DNA of 64,000 nucleotides from Alkalihalobacillus sp. LMS6 (GCF_024362765.1 NZ_CP093302.1:492001-556000), one strand, 5' to 3'. Positions 33,273-40,815 are shown, counted from the first letter of the stretch. The notes: generated by a model from the sequence alone, not told the origin. Numbers and translations are program-made.

Positions 33273-33449
33273 ATGGAAAGTAGTCACAACTCTAATAAAT
33301 CAGAATATTCTTGGCTTAAAAAATGGGCGAAAATGACGGGAGATCGCGCAAGGATTGATGCAAAAGTAAATAATACTTATATTATTTATGAAAAAGACGG
33401 TCAGCTTGTTAAAGAATTTCCGGATGGCAAGATTGAGAATTTAAGATAA
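33273..33449 (+). CDS. 58-aa putative antitoxin upstream of the zeta-like toxin
   Basis: ATG 33273 follows GTGGAGGTAAT. The product is charged (KSEYSWLKKWAKMTGDRARI) and ends in a beta-like stretch (NNTYIIYEKDGQLVKEFPDG). It lies 15 bases before the zeta-type kinase gene, the position of an antitoxin. It is much shorter than the classic epsilon antitoxin and of another family. Assignment rests on context. Confidence 0.6.
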   Translation: MESSHNSNKSEYSWLKKWAKMTGDRARIDAKVNNTYIIYEKDGQLVKEFPDGKIENLR

Positions 33450-33464
33450 AGGAAGGGCTGTAGA

Positions 33465-34070
33465 ATGCACACACATGGACCAACTTTCTTTGTTTTTGCG
33501 GGTAACAATGGTAGTGGAAAAAGTACGCTTAGAAGTTTAATTGTTGATAAAATTGGCGTTGAAACCAACATAGATCCGGATATGATTGCAAGAAGGTTTG
33601 ATGTATCTCAGCCAGAAAAAAGGCGTTTAAGCGCAGGGAAAGAAGTTATTCATCTTATAAATAAAAATATATCAGAAGGTAATGACTTCTCTATAGAAAC
33701 AACATTAGCTGGAAAGCTAGCAAGTAGGCAGATCCATAAAGCAAAGCGGATGGGGTATGAAATAACAATGTTTTATATTGGACTAAACAATGTACAGCAA
33801 AATATTGAAAGGGTAGCAATGAGAGTTAGAAACGGTGGTCACCACATTCCTACTAAAGATATTTTGAGGAGGAGTACATCGACGATAGATAACTTAATAA
33901 AGATATCTCCGATAATAGATCATTTATTAATTATTGATAACAGCCAAGACGCAGGGAACTTACTATTATCAGTATCTAATGGAGTAATAATAGATGAACC
34001 AAACGAATTATTGACATGGGTAAAAGAGATCAAAGAAAGGTTGTTAGGTGATAACAGACACTTAGAATAA
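33465..34070 (+). CDS. Zeta-toxin-like P-loop kinase
   Basis: A 201-aa protein after AAAGGAAGGGC. Walker A FAGNNGSGKST (residues 11-21), a conserved Asp in NIDPDMIA, the SIETTLAG block and the basic motif RVRNGGHHIP are those of the zeta/PezT group of P-loop kinases. Known zeta toxins phosphorylate UDP-N-acetylglucosamine and block wall synthesis. It is preceded by a 58-aa protein, so a toxin-antitoxin pair is likely. Its exact substrate is not evident; an AAA-type ATPase of unknown role is the alternative. Confidence 0.78.
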   Translation: MHTHGPTFFVFAGNNGSGKSTLRSLIVDKIGVETNIDPDMIARRFDVSQPEKRRLSAGKEVIHLINKNISEGNDFSIETTLAGKLASRQIHKAKRMGYEITMFYIGLNNVQQNIERVAMRVRNGGHHIPTKDILRRSTSTIDNLIKISPIIDHLLIIDNSQDAGNLLLSVSNGVIIDEPNELLTWVKEIKERLLGDNRHLE

Positions 34071-34183
34071 AATAACATGATTTAGAAGCGTATAAGATAA
34101 AAGCTGATAGTACAAATGTTACAATTGGGGTAGAAATTCTCCAAATCTTTTTTTCATTTGAAGTAGGTTTAGACTTTCTTAAC

Positions 34184-34230
34184 TGGTGCGGATCCCAGGT
34201 GAACATAAAAACCCTAGAAGGTCCGCACCA
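34184..34230. repeat. Inverted repeat in an intergenic stretch
   Basis: TGGTGCGGA at 34184-34192 and TCCGCACCA at 34222-34230, arms 9 bases apart by 29. No T run follows. It could be part of a small structured RNA or a remnant. Confidence 0.4.
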
Positions 34231-34353
34231 ATAATTATGTCGAATGTGAAATAATGTGTAATAAGTTAATTGAATATGTCTCGAAAATTGGGGATTAGTA
34301 GCTATTTGTTAGTTTTATAATCAATTATGTGCTAAAATCTAGCAAAAATCGCT

Positions 34354-34426
34354 ATCGCACTCTGTATGAGTGCGTAGATTGAAATGACTTTTACCAGACA
34401 GTAGCGCCCTACCATATCATCGCACT
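34354..34426 (+). CRISPR. Relic CRISPR: one repeat, one spacer, truncated repeat
   Basis: The 32-base segment 34354-34385 begins ATCGCACTCTGTATGAGTGC and ends GTAGATTGAAAT, closely matching type I-C repeats of Bacillaceae, including the GCACTC/GAGTGC hairpin and the ATTGAAAT end. A 33-base unique segment follows (34386-34418), the usual spacer length. ATCGCACT at 34419-34426 then restarts the repeat and degenerates. No cas genes lie in the window. Comparison with known repeats is from memory. Confidence 0.7.
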
Positions 34427-34981
34427 ATGCCTAACCCAAAGTGGCAGGTTTTTAGGAGAATTAAAGAAACTCTAATGACTAACTGTGGTGTAAGTATACT
34501 TTTCAAAGTATAGTTTAATAGAGTAGTAGGCTTGTAATCCTTTCTCCTATCTTTGAGGGTTGTATCCTTTTACCCACACGCAAACAGCGAATGGAACGGA
34601 AGAAAGTAAAACAAAAAAGCCGTCGGAAACTAGCCATTTCCGCAGCTTTGAGTGGACTTCTATATCTTGCTTTAGAAGAATCGATAAAGAAGCTCATTGA
34701 ATACCTATTTATTTATAATTCTTCATACAAAAAAACTCAAATAAAAAACGCCCGACTTCAGCAGTGCAGGACGCTTTAGTACGACGTAGCCAACGTCTTT
34801 TGGTGAATGTTTATCCCTATGGATCGAGAATATCATAGGCTGCTTCTTATATCAAACAGTAGAACGATGGCAAATGAGGTGAATGCTTGCTTTAAGATAC
34901 GAAAAGAAGCGTTTATCGAGTTAACCATTTAACGAAACTAATAAAAGTGATCCAAAAATAGAAGCGGGCTTTCACCTGCTT
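34427..34981. other. Gene-poor stretch with remnants
   Basis: No convincing gene. A 62-codon plus-strand frame at 34591-34779 begins MERKKVKQKSRRK but has no ribosome site. AGTATACTTT/AAAGTATA near 34494-34512 forms a small dyad. A minus-strand terminator lies at 34744-34776. Probably eroded sequence at the right edge of the island. Confidence 0.4.
34744..34776 (-). terminator. Minus-strand terminator-like hairpin
   Basis: On the minus strand AGCGTCCTGCACT pairs with AGTCGGGCGT (imperfect), followed by TTTTTT. No intact gene lies directly upstream of it. Confidence 0.55.
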
Positions 34982-34990
34982 CTATTTCTT
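34953..34990. terminator. Terminator of the YycC-like gene
   Basis: AAATAGAAGC...GGG pairs with CCT...GCTTCTATTT; it overlaps the end of the minus-strand gene and can work in both directions. Confidence 0.75.
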
Positions 34991-35119
34991 TTCTTTATTT
35001 AGTTCAGCTAGCTTTTGCATCAGCACAGGTTTTGGCATATGCATTAATTGTTCTAGCGGGATATTTAATGATTTTGATAGTGCGAGCGCCGTTTCTTCCG
35101 ACAGTTGTAAAGGACCCAT
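34982..35119 (-). CDS. YycC-like small protein
   Basis: A 45-aa protein; ATG 35119 follows GAGGAGGAGAAT. The sequence MGPLQLSEETALALSKSLNI, then PLEQLMHMPKPVLMQKLAEL, matches my memory of the YycC family, a short conserved Bacillaceae protein of unknown function. It has no signal or membrane span and looks all-helical. Monocistronic with its own terminator. Confidence 0.7.
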   Translation of the reverse strand: MGPLQLSEETALALSKSLNIPLEQLMHMPKPVLMQKLAELNKEKK

Positions 35120-35307
35120 TATGATTCTCCTCCTCTTCAAGCTTATTTTAGATTATTCCTGTAGTATAGCATGGCATCGGCAGTGCTCGCGCCCATAAAA
35201 TTTCTAGGTAAATGAGATTTTCTAAATTATTCATGAACTGATTTTGAATTAAATGAAGAATTAAAATAATTCAAACCGGGTACACAATTACAAAGGAGTT
35301 GGTATTC

Positions 35308-36279
35308 GTGCGTAAAGTGACTGCAATGGCAGGTATGGTCTCATTAGCATTTTTATTTGTTGGTTGTCAGAGTTCGGGAGAAGAGTTGAATGCGCAGGAT
35401 CAAGAAACGATGGAAACGGATGACAGCGAATTAGAGGAACCAGAAATGGACAATGACGAAAATGGTGGTTCAGGCGGTGATGTTAGTGACGAGAAGCCAG
35501 AATATGAAACGATTGAGGCGGAGGAGCGTTATTCAATTAATGCCCATTTGGTAGACGAGGATCAGGCTTTTTATACGGCTTACTCCATCAATCGAGATGA
35601 GAACGGTACACTTGAAAATTCGCTCGTTGAAAGTGACCCGTCTGAACAAGAGATGTTGAGCGCTTATGCGGATTTATCTGTTGAATCGCAAGGATTAACG
35701 GTGCAATTCAACGCTGAGGGTAATGAATTAGCCACAACATCGGCACAAACGGCGTTATTTTACGAGTCATTATTTGGGGTTAGTGATCTTTATGGGATAG
35801 AGGAAATTGTCTTTTTAAATTCTGACGGGGAAACGGATATCATTGTTGCAGAAAGAGAAGTAAATGCACCTCTGAATGTTGAAGAGGAACGAGGTGCAAC
35901 ACGGGGTTATTACACAGTCTACGATGAAGCATTAGAGGAAACGTTGTTTTTATCCGGTGGTGCAGTGGAAGAACAGGTATTAAATGATGAGGATGAGCTT
36001 TTATCGTTTTCAGAGACCGTTGAAAAGATGACAACGATTGATCAAGATGGTGCTTTTTATGATTCCGCCATTGTTGAAGGAATTGAGATCGTAGATGCGA
36101 GGATGGATAATGGCGTCGCGTCTGTTCAGTATACGATGGAAGAAGAGAGCGTATTAGAAGCGGATCGAACTGTGTTTGAGAATGCGATTCAGCTTGCGGC
36201 ACTAGATTTCGATGCGTCAAAAGTAGAGTTGATGAATGACACGTTGCAAGAGCGTGTGTTGTATCCCTTGATTGAATAA
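35308..36279 (+). CDS. Hypothetical lipoprotein with acidic linker
   Basis: A 323-aa lipoprotein from GTG 35308 (AAAGGAG nine bases upstream). The lipobox LFVGCQ places the lipid-modified Cys near residue 20. A low-complexity linker rich in Glu, Asp and Gly follows to about residue 75. The folded part has two similar halves; the last (GVASVQYTMEEESVLEADRT to LQERVLYPLIE) is reminiscent of GerMN-type domains, tentatively. Function unknown. The lipoprotein at 52634 has the same general design, but the domains differ. Confidence 0.7.
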   Translation: MRKVTAMAGMVSLAFLFVGCQSSGEELNAQDQETMETDDSELEEPEMDNDENGGSGGDVSDEKPEYETIEAEERYSINAHLVDEDQAFYTAYSINRDENGTLENSLVESDPSEQEMLSAYADLSVESQGLTVQFNAEGNELATTSAQTALFYESLFGVSDLYGIEEIVFLNSDGETDIIVAEREVNAPLNVEEERGATRGYYTVYDEALEETLFLSGGAVEEQVLNDEDELLSFSETVEKMTTIDQDGAFYDSAIVEGIEIVDARMDNGVASVQYTMEEESVLEADRTVFENAIQLAALDFDASKVELMNDTLQERVLYPLIE

Positions 36280-36322
36280 AAGTCGTGATGGCTTTTAATG
36301 TTCCTTAAAATGAGGTGATCGA

Positions 36323-36595
36323 TTGAAAGGGATGAAGCGTTTAATTATTGTAATGAGTGTTGTACTGGTTCTTGCAACGATTGTAAATCTTGTTTTTTCG
36401 CTACGTTCAGGCGAGTCGAGTGTCGTTTATTCAATTATAGTAGACTTCTTTCTAGCTGGTTTATTTACGCTGACAATCGTCTTCGCATTTTTACGTAATC
36501 AGAAAAATGACAATCGTATCATGCTAGCGTTCATGTGCATTTTTCCTCTATTTTTTCTTTCAAGTGGTGTGGTAGGTATTGTGAGATTGCTTTAA
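36323..36595 (+). CDS. Small membrane protein
   Basis: A 90-aa protein starting at TTG 36323 after GAGGTGATCGA. Three hydrophobic spans are visible (LIIVMSVVLVLATIVNLVF, VDFFLAGLFTLTIVFAFL, MLAFMCIFPLFFLSSGVVG). It starts 43 bases after the lipoprotein gene and may be cotranscribed. No family recognised. Confidence 0.65.
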   Translation: MKGMKRLIIVMSVVLVLATIVNLVFSLRSGESSVVYSIIVDFFLAGLFTLTIVFAFLRNQKNDNRIMLAFMCIFPLFFLSSGVVGIVRLL

Positions 36596-36612
36596 GCCTC
36601 AAACTAGCAAAT

Positions 36613-36642
36613 CAAAAAGCCCATCTACGTGCGATGGGCCTC
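36613..36642. terminator. Bidirectional terminator
   Basis: GCCCATC pairs with GATGGGC; on the minus strand it is followed by TTTTTG, closing the AimR-like/pro-peptide unit, and on the plus strand by CTCTTACTCTT. Confidence 0.75.
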
Positions 36643-36648
36643 TTACTC

Positions 36649-36762
36649 TTATAAACCGAATACAGACATTGGGATGATGATGATGCTAGATCCGCCAAGT
36701 GGAACAATAGCGGCTGAGGCAACGACTAAAGATGTTGCGACGATGCTAAGTCTCTTTTTCAT
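36649..36762 (-). CDS. 37-aa secreted signalling pro-peptide (AimP/Phr-like)
   Basis: ATG 36762 follows GGAAGGAGAG, 60 bases after the AimR-like gene on the same strand. The product starts MKKRLSIVATSLVVASAAIV, a Sec signal peptide, and ends IPMSVFGL. Size, signal peptide, position and a C-terminus fit to be the mature peptide match the AimP/Phr class. The mature sequence is a guess (last 5-7 residues). It ends at a terminator, completing a receptor-peptide unit. Confidence 0.65.
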   Translation of the reverse strand: MKKRLSIVATSLVVASAAIVPLGGSSIIIIPMSVFGL

Positions 36763-36822
36763 AAAGCCCACTCTCCTTCCCAGAGTAATCGCGCAGGCAA
36801 TACACTGGAAGAAGCCAAATCG

Positions 36823-37893
36823 TTACAAAGCTTGTCTCGGTATTAACGCTCGTAGAATGAATCGAATCACTCTTAATTCATGGGCGTTCCGCTCGGGAGT
36901 CAGCAATTGTTGAGTAATGCTGTAGACATCCCGTTTGGCATAGTAGTAATAGAGCTTTGCAAAGAAATCATCTGGATCTTCAGCTAGCAAGCGCTCTAGA
37001 AGAGGCAAAGCCTTCTCTGGTGACTTGGATATAATGTGGTAATGAGCTTTTTCAAGGCTATCTGCACCCTCTATTAGTCTATTATAAGGCTCATAGTGCG
37101 CGGCGTGAAGGTTTAAAATGAAAGGAATGTCAAATTTTTTCAGAATGTCAGATTTCTCCTTCATTCCAGCCAGCTCAAAATGCTTACAGCTTAATTCAAG
37201 GTTTCGTAAGCTATCCTTTAAAGATTTAAAAGAATAAAGAAGTCCTAACGAATGATACGCGCTGGCTTTAAAAATCGGTGGTGCTGCTGGATTAACGGTA
37301 TTGGCTAGACAATAGCCTTCAGCAGAGGCAAAGTCATCCGTAGAATAAAAATAATAATAGCTTAAAAATGTCGTCAGCCGAGCCGCAAACGCTGTTTTGA
37401 GATAGCCTGGCTTCATTTTTTGTAGCTTATTTCTTAACTCATCCGCTTGATTGACGATTGTGTTGTACCCATTCATCGTATGAAAATATAAAATCATAAG
37501 CTCTATTTTAAAAAGCAATGTCTCGTCTTCGGTTTCCCGGTGGAGTTGTTGGGCTTCTTTTAAAAATGAGTGATTAGTAGGTTCTCCTGCCATCCTGTGT
37601 GCAAGTCGATAAACGTTTACATATTCATAAAACTGATCGTCAAACTGATGCTGTTCACAAAGGTGTTCTAACTGAGGGATGAGATTATGAATGGCTGTAT
37701 ATTCAAATGCGCATTTCACATCATCGAGCCTCTCAGCACGTAAACAAAATTCAGTGAGAATCTTAAGGCTCTCTTGCGTAGAAAAATGTTTCTGTGCAGA
37801 AAGGACAATTTGCTCAAAGTCGACTTCATTATGGTGTTCAATAAATGCGAGAATGCCATTTTCGATATCATGCTTTGACAGAATTGCCTCCAT
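36823..37893 (-). CDS. AimR/Rap-like TPR peptide receptor
   Basis: A 356-aa protein from ATG 37893 (AGGAGG seven bases upstream). All-helical with TPR-like repeats. The stretch LTEFCLRAERLDDVKCAFEY followed by YEYVNVYRLAHRMAGE resembles the corresponding part of SPbeta AimR, and KSPEKALPLLERLLAEDP near the end fits a TPR. The first ~45 residues align past the AimR DNA-binding domain, which appears to be missing. AimR proteins bind a short exported peptide; without a DNA-binding domain this one may act by protein contact as Rap does. A pro-peptide gene follows directly. Confidence 0.7.
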   Translation of the reverse strand: MEAILSKHDIENGILAFIEHHNEVDFEQIVLSAQKHFSTQESLKILTEFCLRAERLDDVKCAFEYTAIHNLIPQLEHLCEQHQFDDQFYEYVNVYRLAHRMAGEPTNHSFLKEAQQLHRETEDETLLFKIELMILYFHTMNGYNTIVNQADELRNKLQKMKPGYLKTAFAARLTTFLSYYYFYSTDDFASAEGYCLANTVNPAAPPIFKASAYHSLGLLYSFKSLKDSLRNLELSCKHFELAGMKEKSDILKKFDIPFILNLHAAHYEPYNRLIEGADSLEKAHYHIISKSPEKALPLLERLLAEDPDDFFAKLYYYYAKRDVYSITQQLLTPERNAHELRVIRFILRALIPRQAL

Positions 37894-38080
37894 TACATAA
37901 CCTCCTATTATTTGTATATACATCATAACGAAAAAACAGCGAAAAGTCTGTATTTTGGATTTGGGAAATGTGACTTTTTATCTAAAATAAGTATATCATT
38001 ATGCTGTAGCACAAATTATGGGAATATATGGGTTATGATGAATTTTTTGAGGAGTAAAACTGTACTTTAATTTCGACATA

Positions 38081-38112
38081 AAAAAAAGACCCGTCAATTT
38101 GACGGATCTTAA
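38081..38112 (-). terminator. Terminator of the Rap-remnant/phr unit
   Basis: On the minus strand AAGATCCGTCAA pairs with TTGACGGGTCTT, followed by T6. It ends transcription of the three-repeat phr gene. Confidence 0.85.
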
Positions 38113-38174
38113 AACATTATAGCTAGACAAGTTCGTTACCTGTATACAACTTTTGTAATTTTAGATTGTGTTTT

Positions 38175-38390
38175 TTAATAAATCTCGTTAATACCTTCGA
38201 AACCTTCACTCGCTTGCTCAATTTCATGTTTACCATTAAGTTGAATTTGATGACGTTCAATTTCGTGTTTGCCAGCTGTACGTTCAATTTCATGTTTGCC
38301 AAAAGGAGATACATTTCCGTCAACTGACATAGACGTTAAAACTACTGCTGATGCAATAATCAAAGGATAAATTAAAATTCGTTTCTTCAA
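38175..38390 (-). CDS. phr: Phr precursor with three pheromone repeats
   Basis: A 71-aa pro-peptide starting at TTG 38390, overlapping the stop of the Rap remnant (TTGA). Residues 1-24 form a signal peptide (MKKRILIYPLIIASAVVLTS). The secreted part contains GKHEIE three times (GKHEIERTAGKHEIERH, later GKHEIEQ), so one precursor would yield several copies of a KHEIE-type peptide. The same overlap and a related KHDFE motif occur at 39159-39308. It is intact although its upstream rap gene is broken. Confidence 0.75.
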   Translation of the reverse strand: MKKRILIYPLIIASAVVLTSMSVDGNVSPFGKHEIERTAGKHEIERHQIQLNGKHEIEQASEGFEGINEIY

Positions 38391-38572
38391 GCTTGATCAA
38401 CTCCTAATGTAGTTTGGTGTTTCTTGAAATTAATTGCTAACTTTGAATAGTTCAATGCAACGATCAAATCTCCTTTTAATTCGAAGTGGCAAGATATCTC
38501 TTCGCAAACTTCAGAACACTCGAAATAAAGTTCTTTATCTTCAAGTAACTTAAGACCAGATTCAACAAAATT
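38387..38572 (-). pseudogene. C-terminal remnant of a Rap protein
   Basis: About 60 residues matching the end of the Rap at 39305: FECSEVCEEISCHFELKGDL and the terminal TTLGVDQA compare with FECFEIGLEISDYYKSKDEY and TILGVDQT. The 5' part is gone, replaced at about 38572 by IS30 transposase sequence; the apparent ORF to 38605 begins inside the IS fragment in another frame. The phr gene downstream is retained. Confidence 0.75.
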
Positions 38573-39085
38573 TATATTGTCTTCCTCGGCGTTCTTTATA
38601 TCCATTGGATTTTCGTTTCCCTTTCATGGGCAGCTTCGAACAATCAAACGCCTGTCGCTTAAATAAATGATACAGCGTGTGCGGAGAACATGGAAGCGAA
38701 CGTTCCCGTCTACCAAGAATCACATCAGGGGTCTAGCCCAACGGGACTTTGTCTTTGACATAGTCCTTTTGTCGGTTAAGAGGAGCGTGCTTTTTCTTCC
38801 GCAACGTTTTTTGTTCACTTTGTAGAGTTGATAATAATCAAGTGCAGTGCGTCCACCTTTCAAGAATGTCACCACATTATGCACGGTCTGACGATCGCGA
38901 CCTATCCGCGTGGCGATCTTTGAAACGGGTGTGTTCTGATGGAAATAGGATTCTATGAATACAAGTTCATCCGTGCCAAGATGGATGTAGGTCATTCGTG
39001 ATCACTCCTATGATTTCTTTGGTCGGAAATTCATTTTGAGTGTATCATGAATGACTTTTTTATGTGTCTAGCTTAATTTTACAAT
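38573..39085 (-). mobile_element. IS30-family insertion sequence fragment
   Basis: Minus-strand frame from 38995 encodes the IS30 transposase N-terminus (MTYIHLGTDELVFIESYFHQ, then SKIATRIGRDRQTVHNVV and KKRCGRK). A frameshift near 38765 and a Trp-to-stop (TAG) near 38735 break it; after these TPDVILGRRERSL and LPMKGKRKSNGYKERRGRQ continue to about 38573, where it runs into the Rap remnant. The catalytic C-terminal half is lost. The outer end is probably near 39085 (TTAAGCTAGACACA), estimated by eye. Confidence 0.8.
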
Positions 39086-39158
39086 TGGCGAGTATAAAAG
39101 TATATTAAAAGAAATTCCAGAGAGTAGTTTTGACTAACTCCCTGAAATCATATAAATC

Positions 39159-39308
39159 TTACTCGAAATCATGCTTTGGTATTGATTTAATTTCAATATT
39201 CATTTGTTCGAAATCATGTTTGGGTGATGCATCTGCTGTTAAACTACTGAAAAGAAATGAAGTTAGTAAGAGTGAGACTGATAATAGAGCAGTTATTAAT
39301 TTTTTCAC
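39159..39308 (-). CDS. phr: Phr precursor with two pheromone repeats
   Basis: A 49-aa pro-peptide; GTG 39308 overlaps the rap stop (GTGA), behind GGAG. The signal peptide MKKLITALLSVSLLLTSFLF is followed by a short secreted part with PKHDFE twice (SPKHDFEQ and the C-terminal IPKHDFE). It belongs to the Rap at 39305-40384. Phr peptides are exported, trimmed and re-imported to inhibit their Rap; which residues form the mature signal is inferred from the repeat. Confidence 0.78.
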   Translation of the reverse strand: MKKLITALLSVSLLLTSFLFSSLTADASPKHDFEQMNIEIKSIPKHDFE

Positions 39309-40384
39309 GTTTGATCAACTCCTAAAATGGTTTGTGATTTCGCTTTTTCAAGAGAGTAAAGTGCATATCGTAATGCGGTTTTATATTCATCTTTGGATTT
39401 GTAATAATCCGAAATCTCTAGTCCTATTTCAAAGCACTCAAAAAACTCCTCCAACTCCTCAAGCTTTGAAAGGCCTTCTTCTACAAGTAATGGATCACTT
39501 TGAAGGTACAAACCTCTTGTGATTTGACACTTTGCAGCAAGTTCAGACATATTATTATTATTGACTTCTTTCTCTAACTCATCTAAACCTGAAGTATAAG
39601 TATTTGCCCTTATATTCACGTTGACTAGATTATATCTTGCCTTATATCCTGTCCGTGAATTATAGAATTCAGTACTTAGCAAAGCTTTTGAAAAATAATC
39701 TTGTGCTTCAAATAAGATATTACGAGACATTCGATTTTGCCCAATGTTGTGGAAAACCAATGATTGCGTAAAAGGATAAGGTTTTGATAATATCTGAAGG
39801 TCAGAATATATTTCTTCGGCTTCTTCAAAACGTCGCATTTCAGTATTTATCGCAGCTAATACCATTTTGCAAGTAATTTCGTTAATTTTATAGGTGTCAT
39901 TTTTTTCGAAAAATTCAAGGGCTTGTTCAATATAAGAAAATGCAAAAGTGTATTGATCTATTTGATAATAGCTAATGCCCAACTTCTGATAGAATTCTGC
40001 TTTTTCTGCAAGGTCTTCTACTTTCTCTATTAAACGTTCAGCTATCTTGTACGTACGAATTGCAGACTTGTACCTCCCTTGAAAAAATTCATGTTGGCCA
40101 GAAACGTAGTAATACATAAAATTCAAATAATCATCCATACGAACATCAATCTCGTTAAGATTTAGGTTACCTATCGGTTTATTATCACGATTACTAATAA
40201 GTATATCGTGATAAAATGAAACTAGCTGATAATAAGCAAGCATTTTATCATTTGGTTCCATTTTTTTGATGAGTTCTTCAGTTTCAGATTTTAGAATTTT
40301 TGCTTGAGAAATCTCTCTTGAAACTAAACAACTATGCCATTCAACAATTTTCCCACCAACGTTTTCAGCAGAAATTGTTACCAT
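39305..40384 (-). CDS. rap: Rap family aspartate phosphatase/regulator
   Basis: A 359-aa protein; ATG 40384 is seven bases after AGGAGG, whereas GTG 40390 is too close. The N-terminal three-helix part (VGGKIVEWHSCLVSREISQA, LIKKMEPNDKMLAYYQLVSF) and five to six TPRs (YKSAIRTYKIAERLIEKVED, AEFYQKLGISYYQIDQYTFA, EAQDYFSKALL) are typical of Rap. Rap proteins dephosphorylate Spo0F or block response regulators such as ComA; the target here is unknown. The GTGA overlap couples it to its phr gene. A TATAAT lies upstream near 40430. Confidence 0.88.
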   Translation of the reverse strand: MVTISAENVGGKIVEWHSCLVSREISQAKILKSETEELIKKMEPNDKMLAYYQLVSFYHDILISNRDNKPIGNLNLNEIDVRMDDYLNFMYYYVSGQHEFFQGRYKSAIRTYKIAERLIEKVEDLAEKAEFYQKLGISYYQIDQYTFAFSYIEQALEFFEKNDTYKINEITCKMVLAAINTEMRRFEEAEEIYSDLQILSKPYPFTQSLVFHNIGQNRMSRNILFEAQDYFSKALLSTEFYNSRTGYKARYNLVNVNIRANTYTSGLDELEKEVNNNNMSELAAKCQITRGLYLQSDPLLVEEGLSKLEELEEFFECFEIGLEISDYYKSKDEYKTALRYALYSLEKAKSQTILGVDQT

Positions 40385-40521
40385 TTGCACTCCTCCTTTT
40401 AGCCTGATATTTGGTATTAAACTATATTATACATGTTTTTATTTGGAAATGTTTAAACTATTTGTAAAAAACATTAAATTTTAAAGTAGGAAATTGAAGA
40501 AGGGGTGAATGTACCAATCAT

Positions 40522-40815
40522 ATGAGCATTTACAAAATTATAACGGGCATTGTGGAAGCGTCATTAGGCTTTCCGTTTGTTGGAGGGTCTGTCATCTTGT
40601 CGCTGTATTGGACCCCACTTCTCGTTATGTTACTTTTACATATTATAGGATTTCGTATATCACGACGAGCGAATGTGTCGACAACCGGACATACGTTAGG
40701 CATTGTTACTTCAAGCCTTGGCTGGATTCCGGTCGTGGGCATGACCCTCCACATTATTACTGCATTTTATTTGTTATTTGAAGGATTTATGGGGAAAGAC
40801 CACTCATCGGTTTGA
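40522..40815 (+). CDS. Small membrane protein, paralogue 2 of 3
   Basis: A 97-aa paralogue of the 12580 and 59204 proteins: GFPFVGGSVILSLYWTPLLV, LLLHIIGF and TTGHTLGIVTSSLGWIPVVG correspond block by block. It is the most diverged copy, on the opposite strand, with a longer C-terminus (GKDHSSV) encoded within the terminator stem. The ribosome site AAGGGGTG is farther upstream than usual. Confidence 0.75.
   Translation: MSIYKIITGIVEASLGFPFVGGSVILSLYWTPLLVMLLLHIIGFRISRRANVSTTGHTLGIVTSSLGWIPVVGMTLHIITAFYLLFEGFMGKDHSSV

Noticed and set aside
34591-34779. 62-codon plus-strand ORF MERKKVKQKSRRK...
   Set aside because: No ribosome site, its end runs through a minus-strand terminator hairpin, and the composition of the second half is not protein-like.
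35840-36220. 126-codon minus-strand ORF opposite the lipoprotein gene
   Set aside because: No ribosome site; it mirrors a well-supported lipoprotein gene, and its His/Leu/Ser-rich composition is typical of antisense frames.
38720-38995. Functional IS30 transposase or regulator
   Set aside because: Only the N-terminal third is open; a frameshift and an in-frame TAG follow and the catalytic part is missing.
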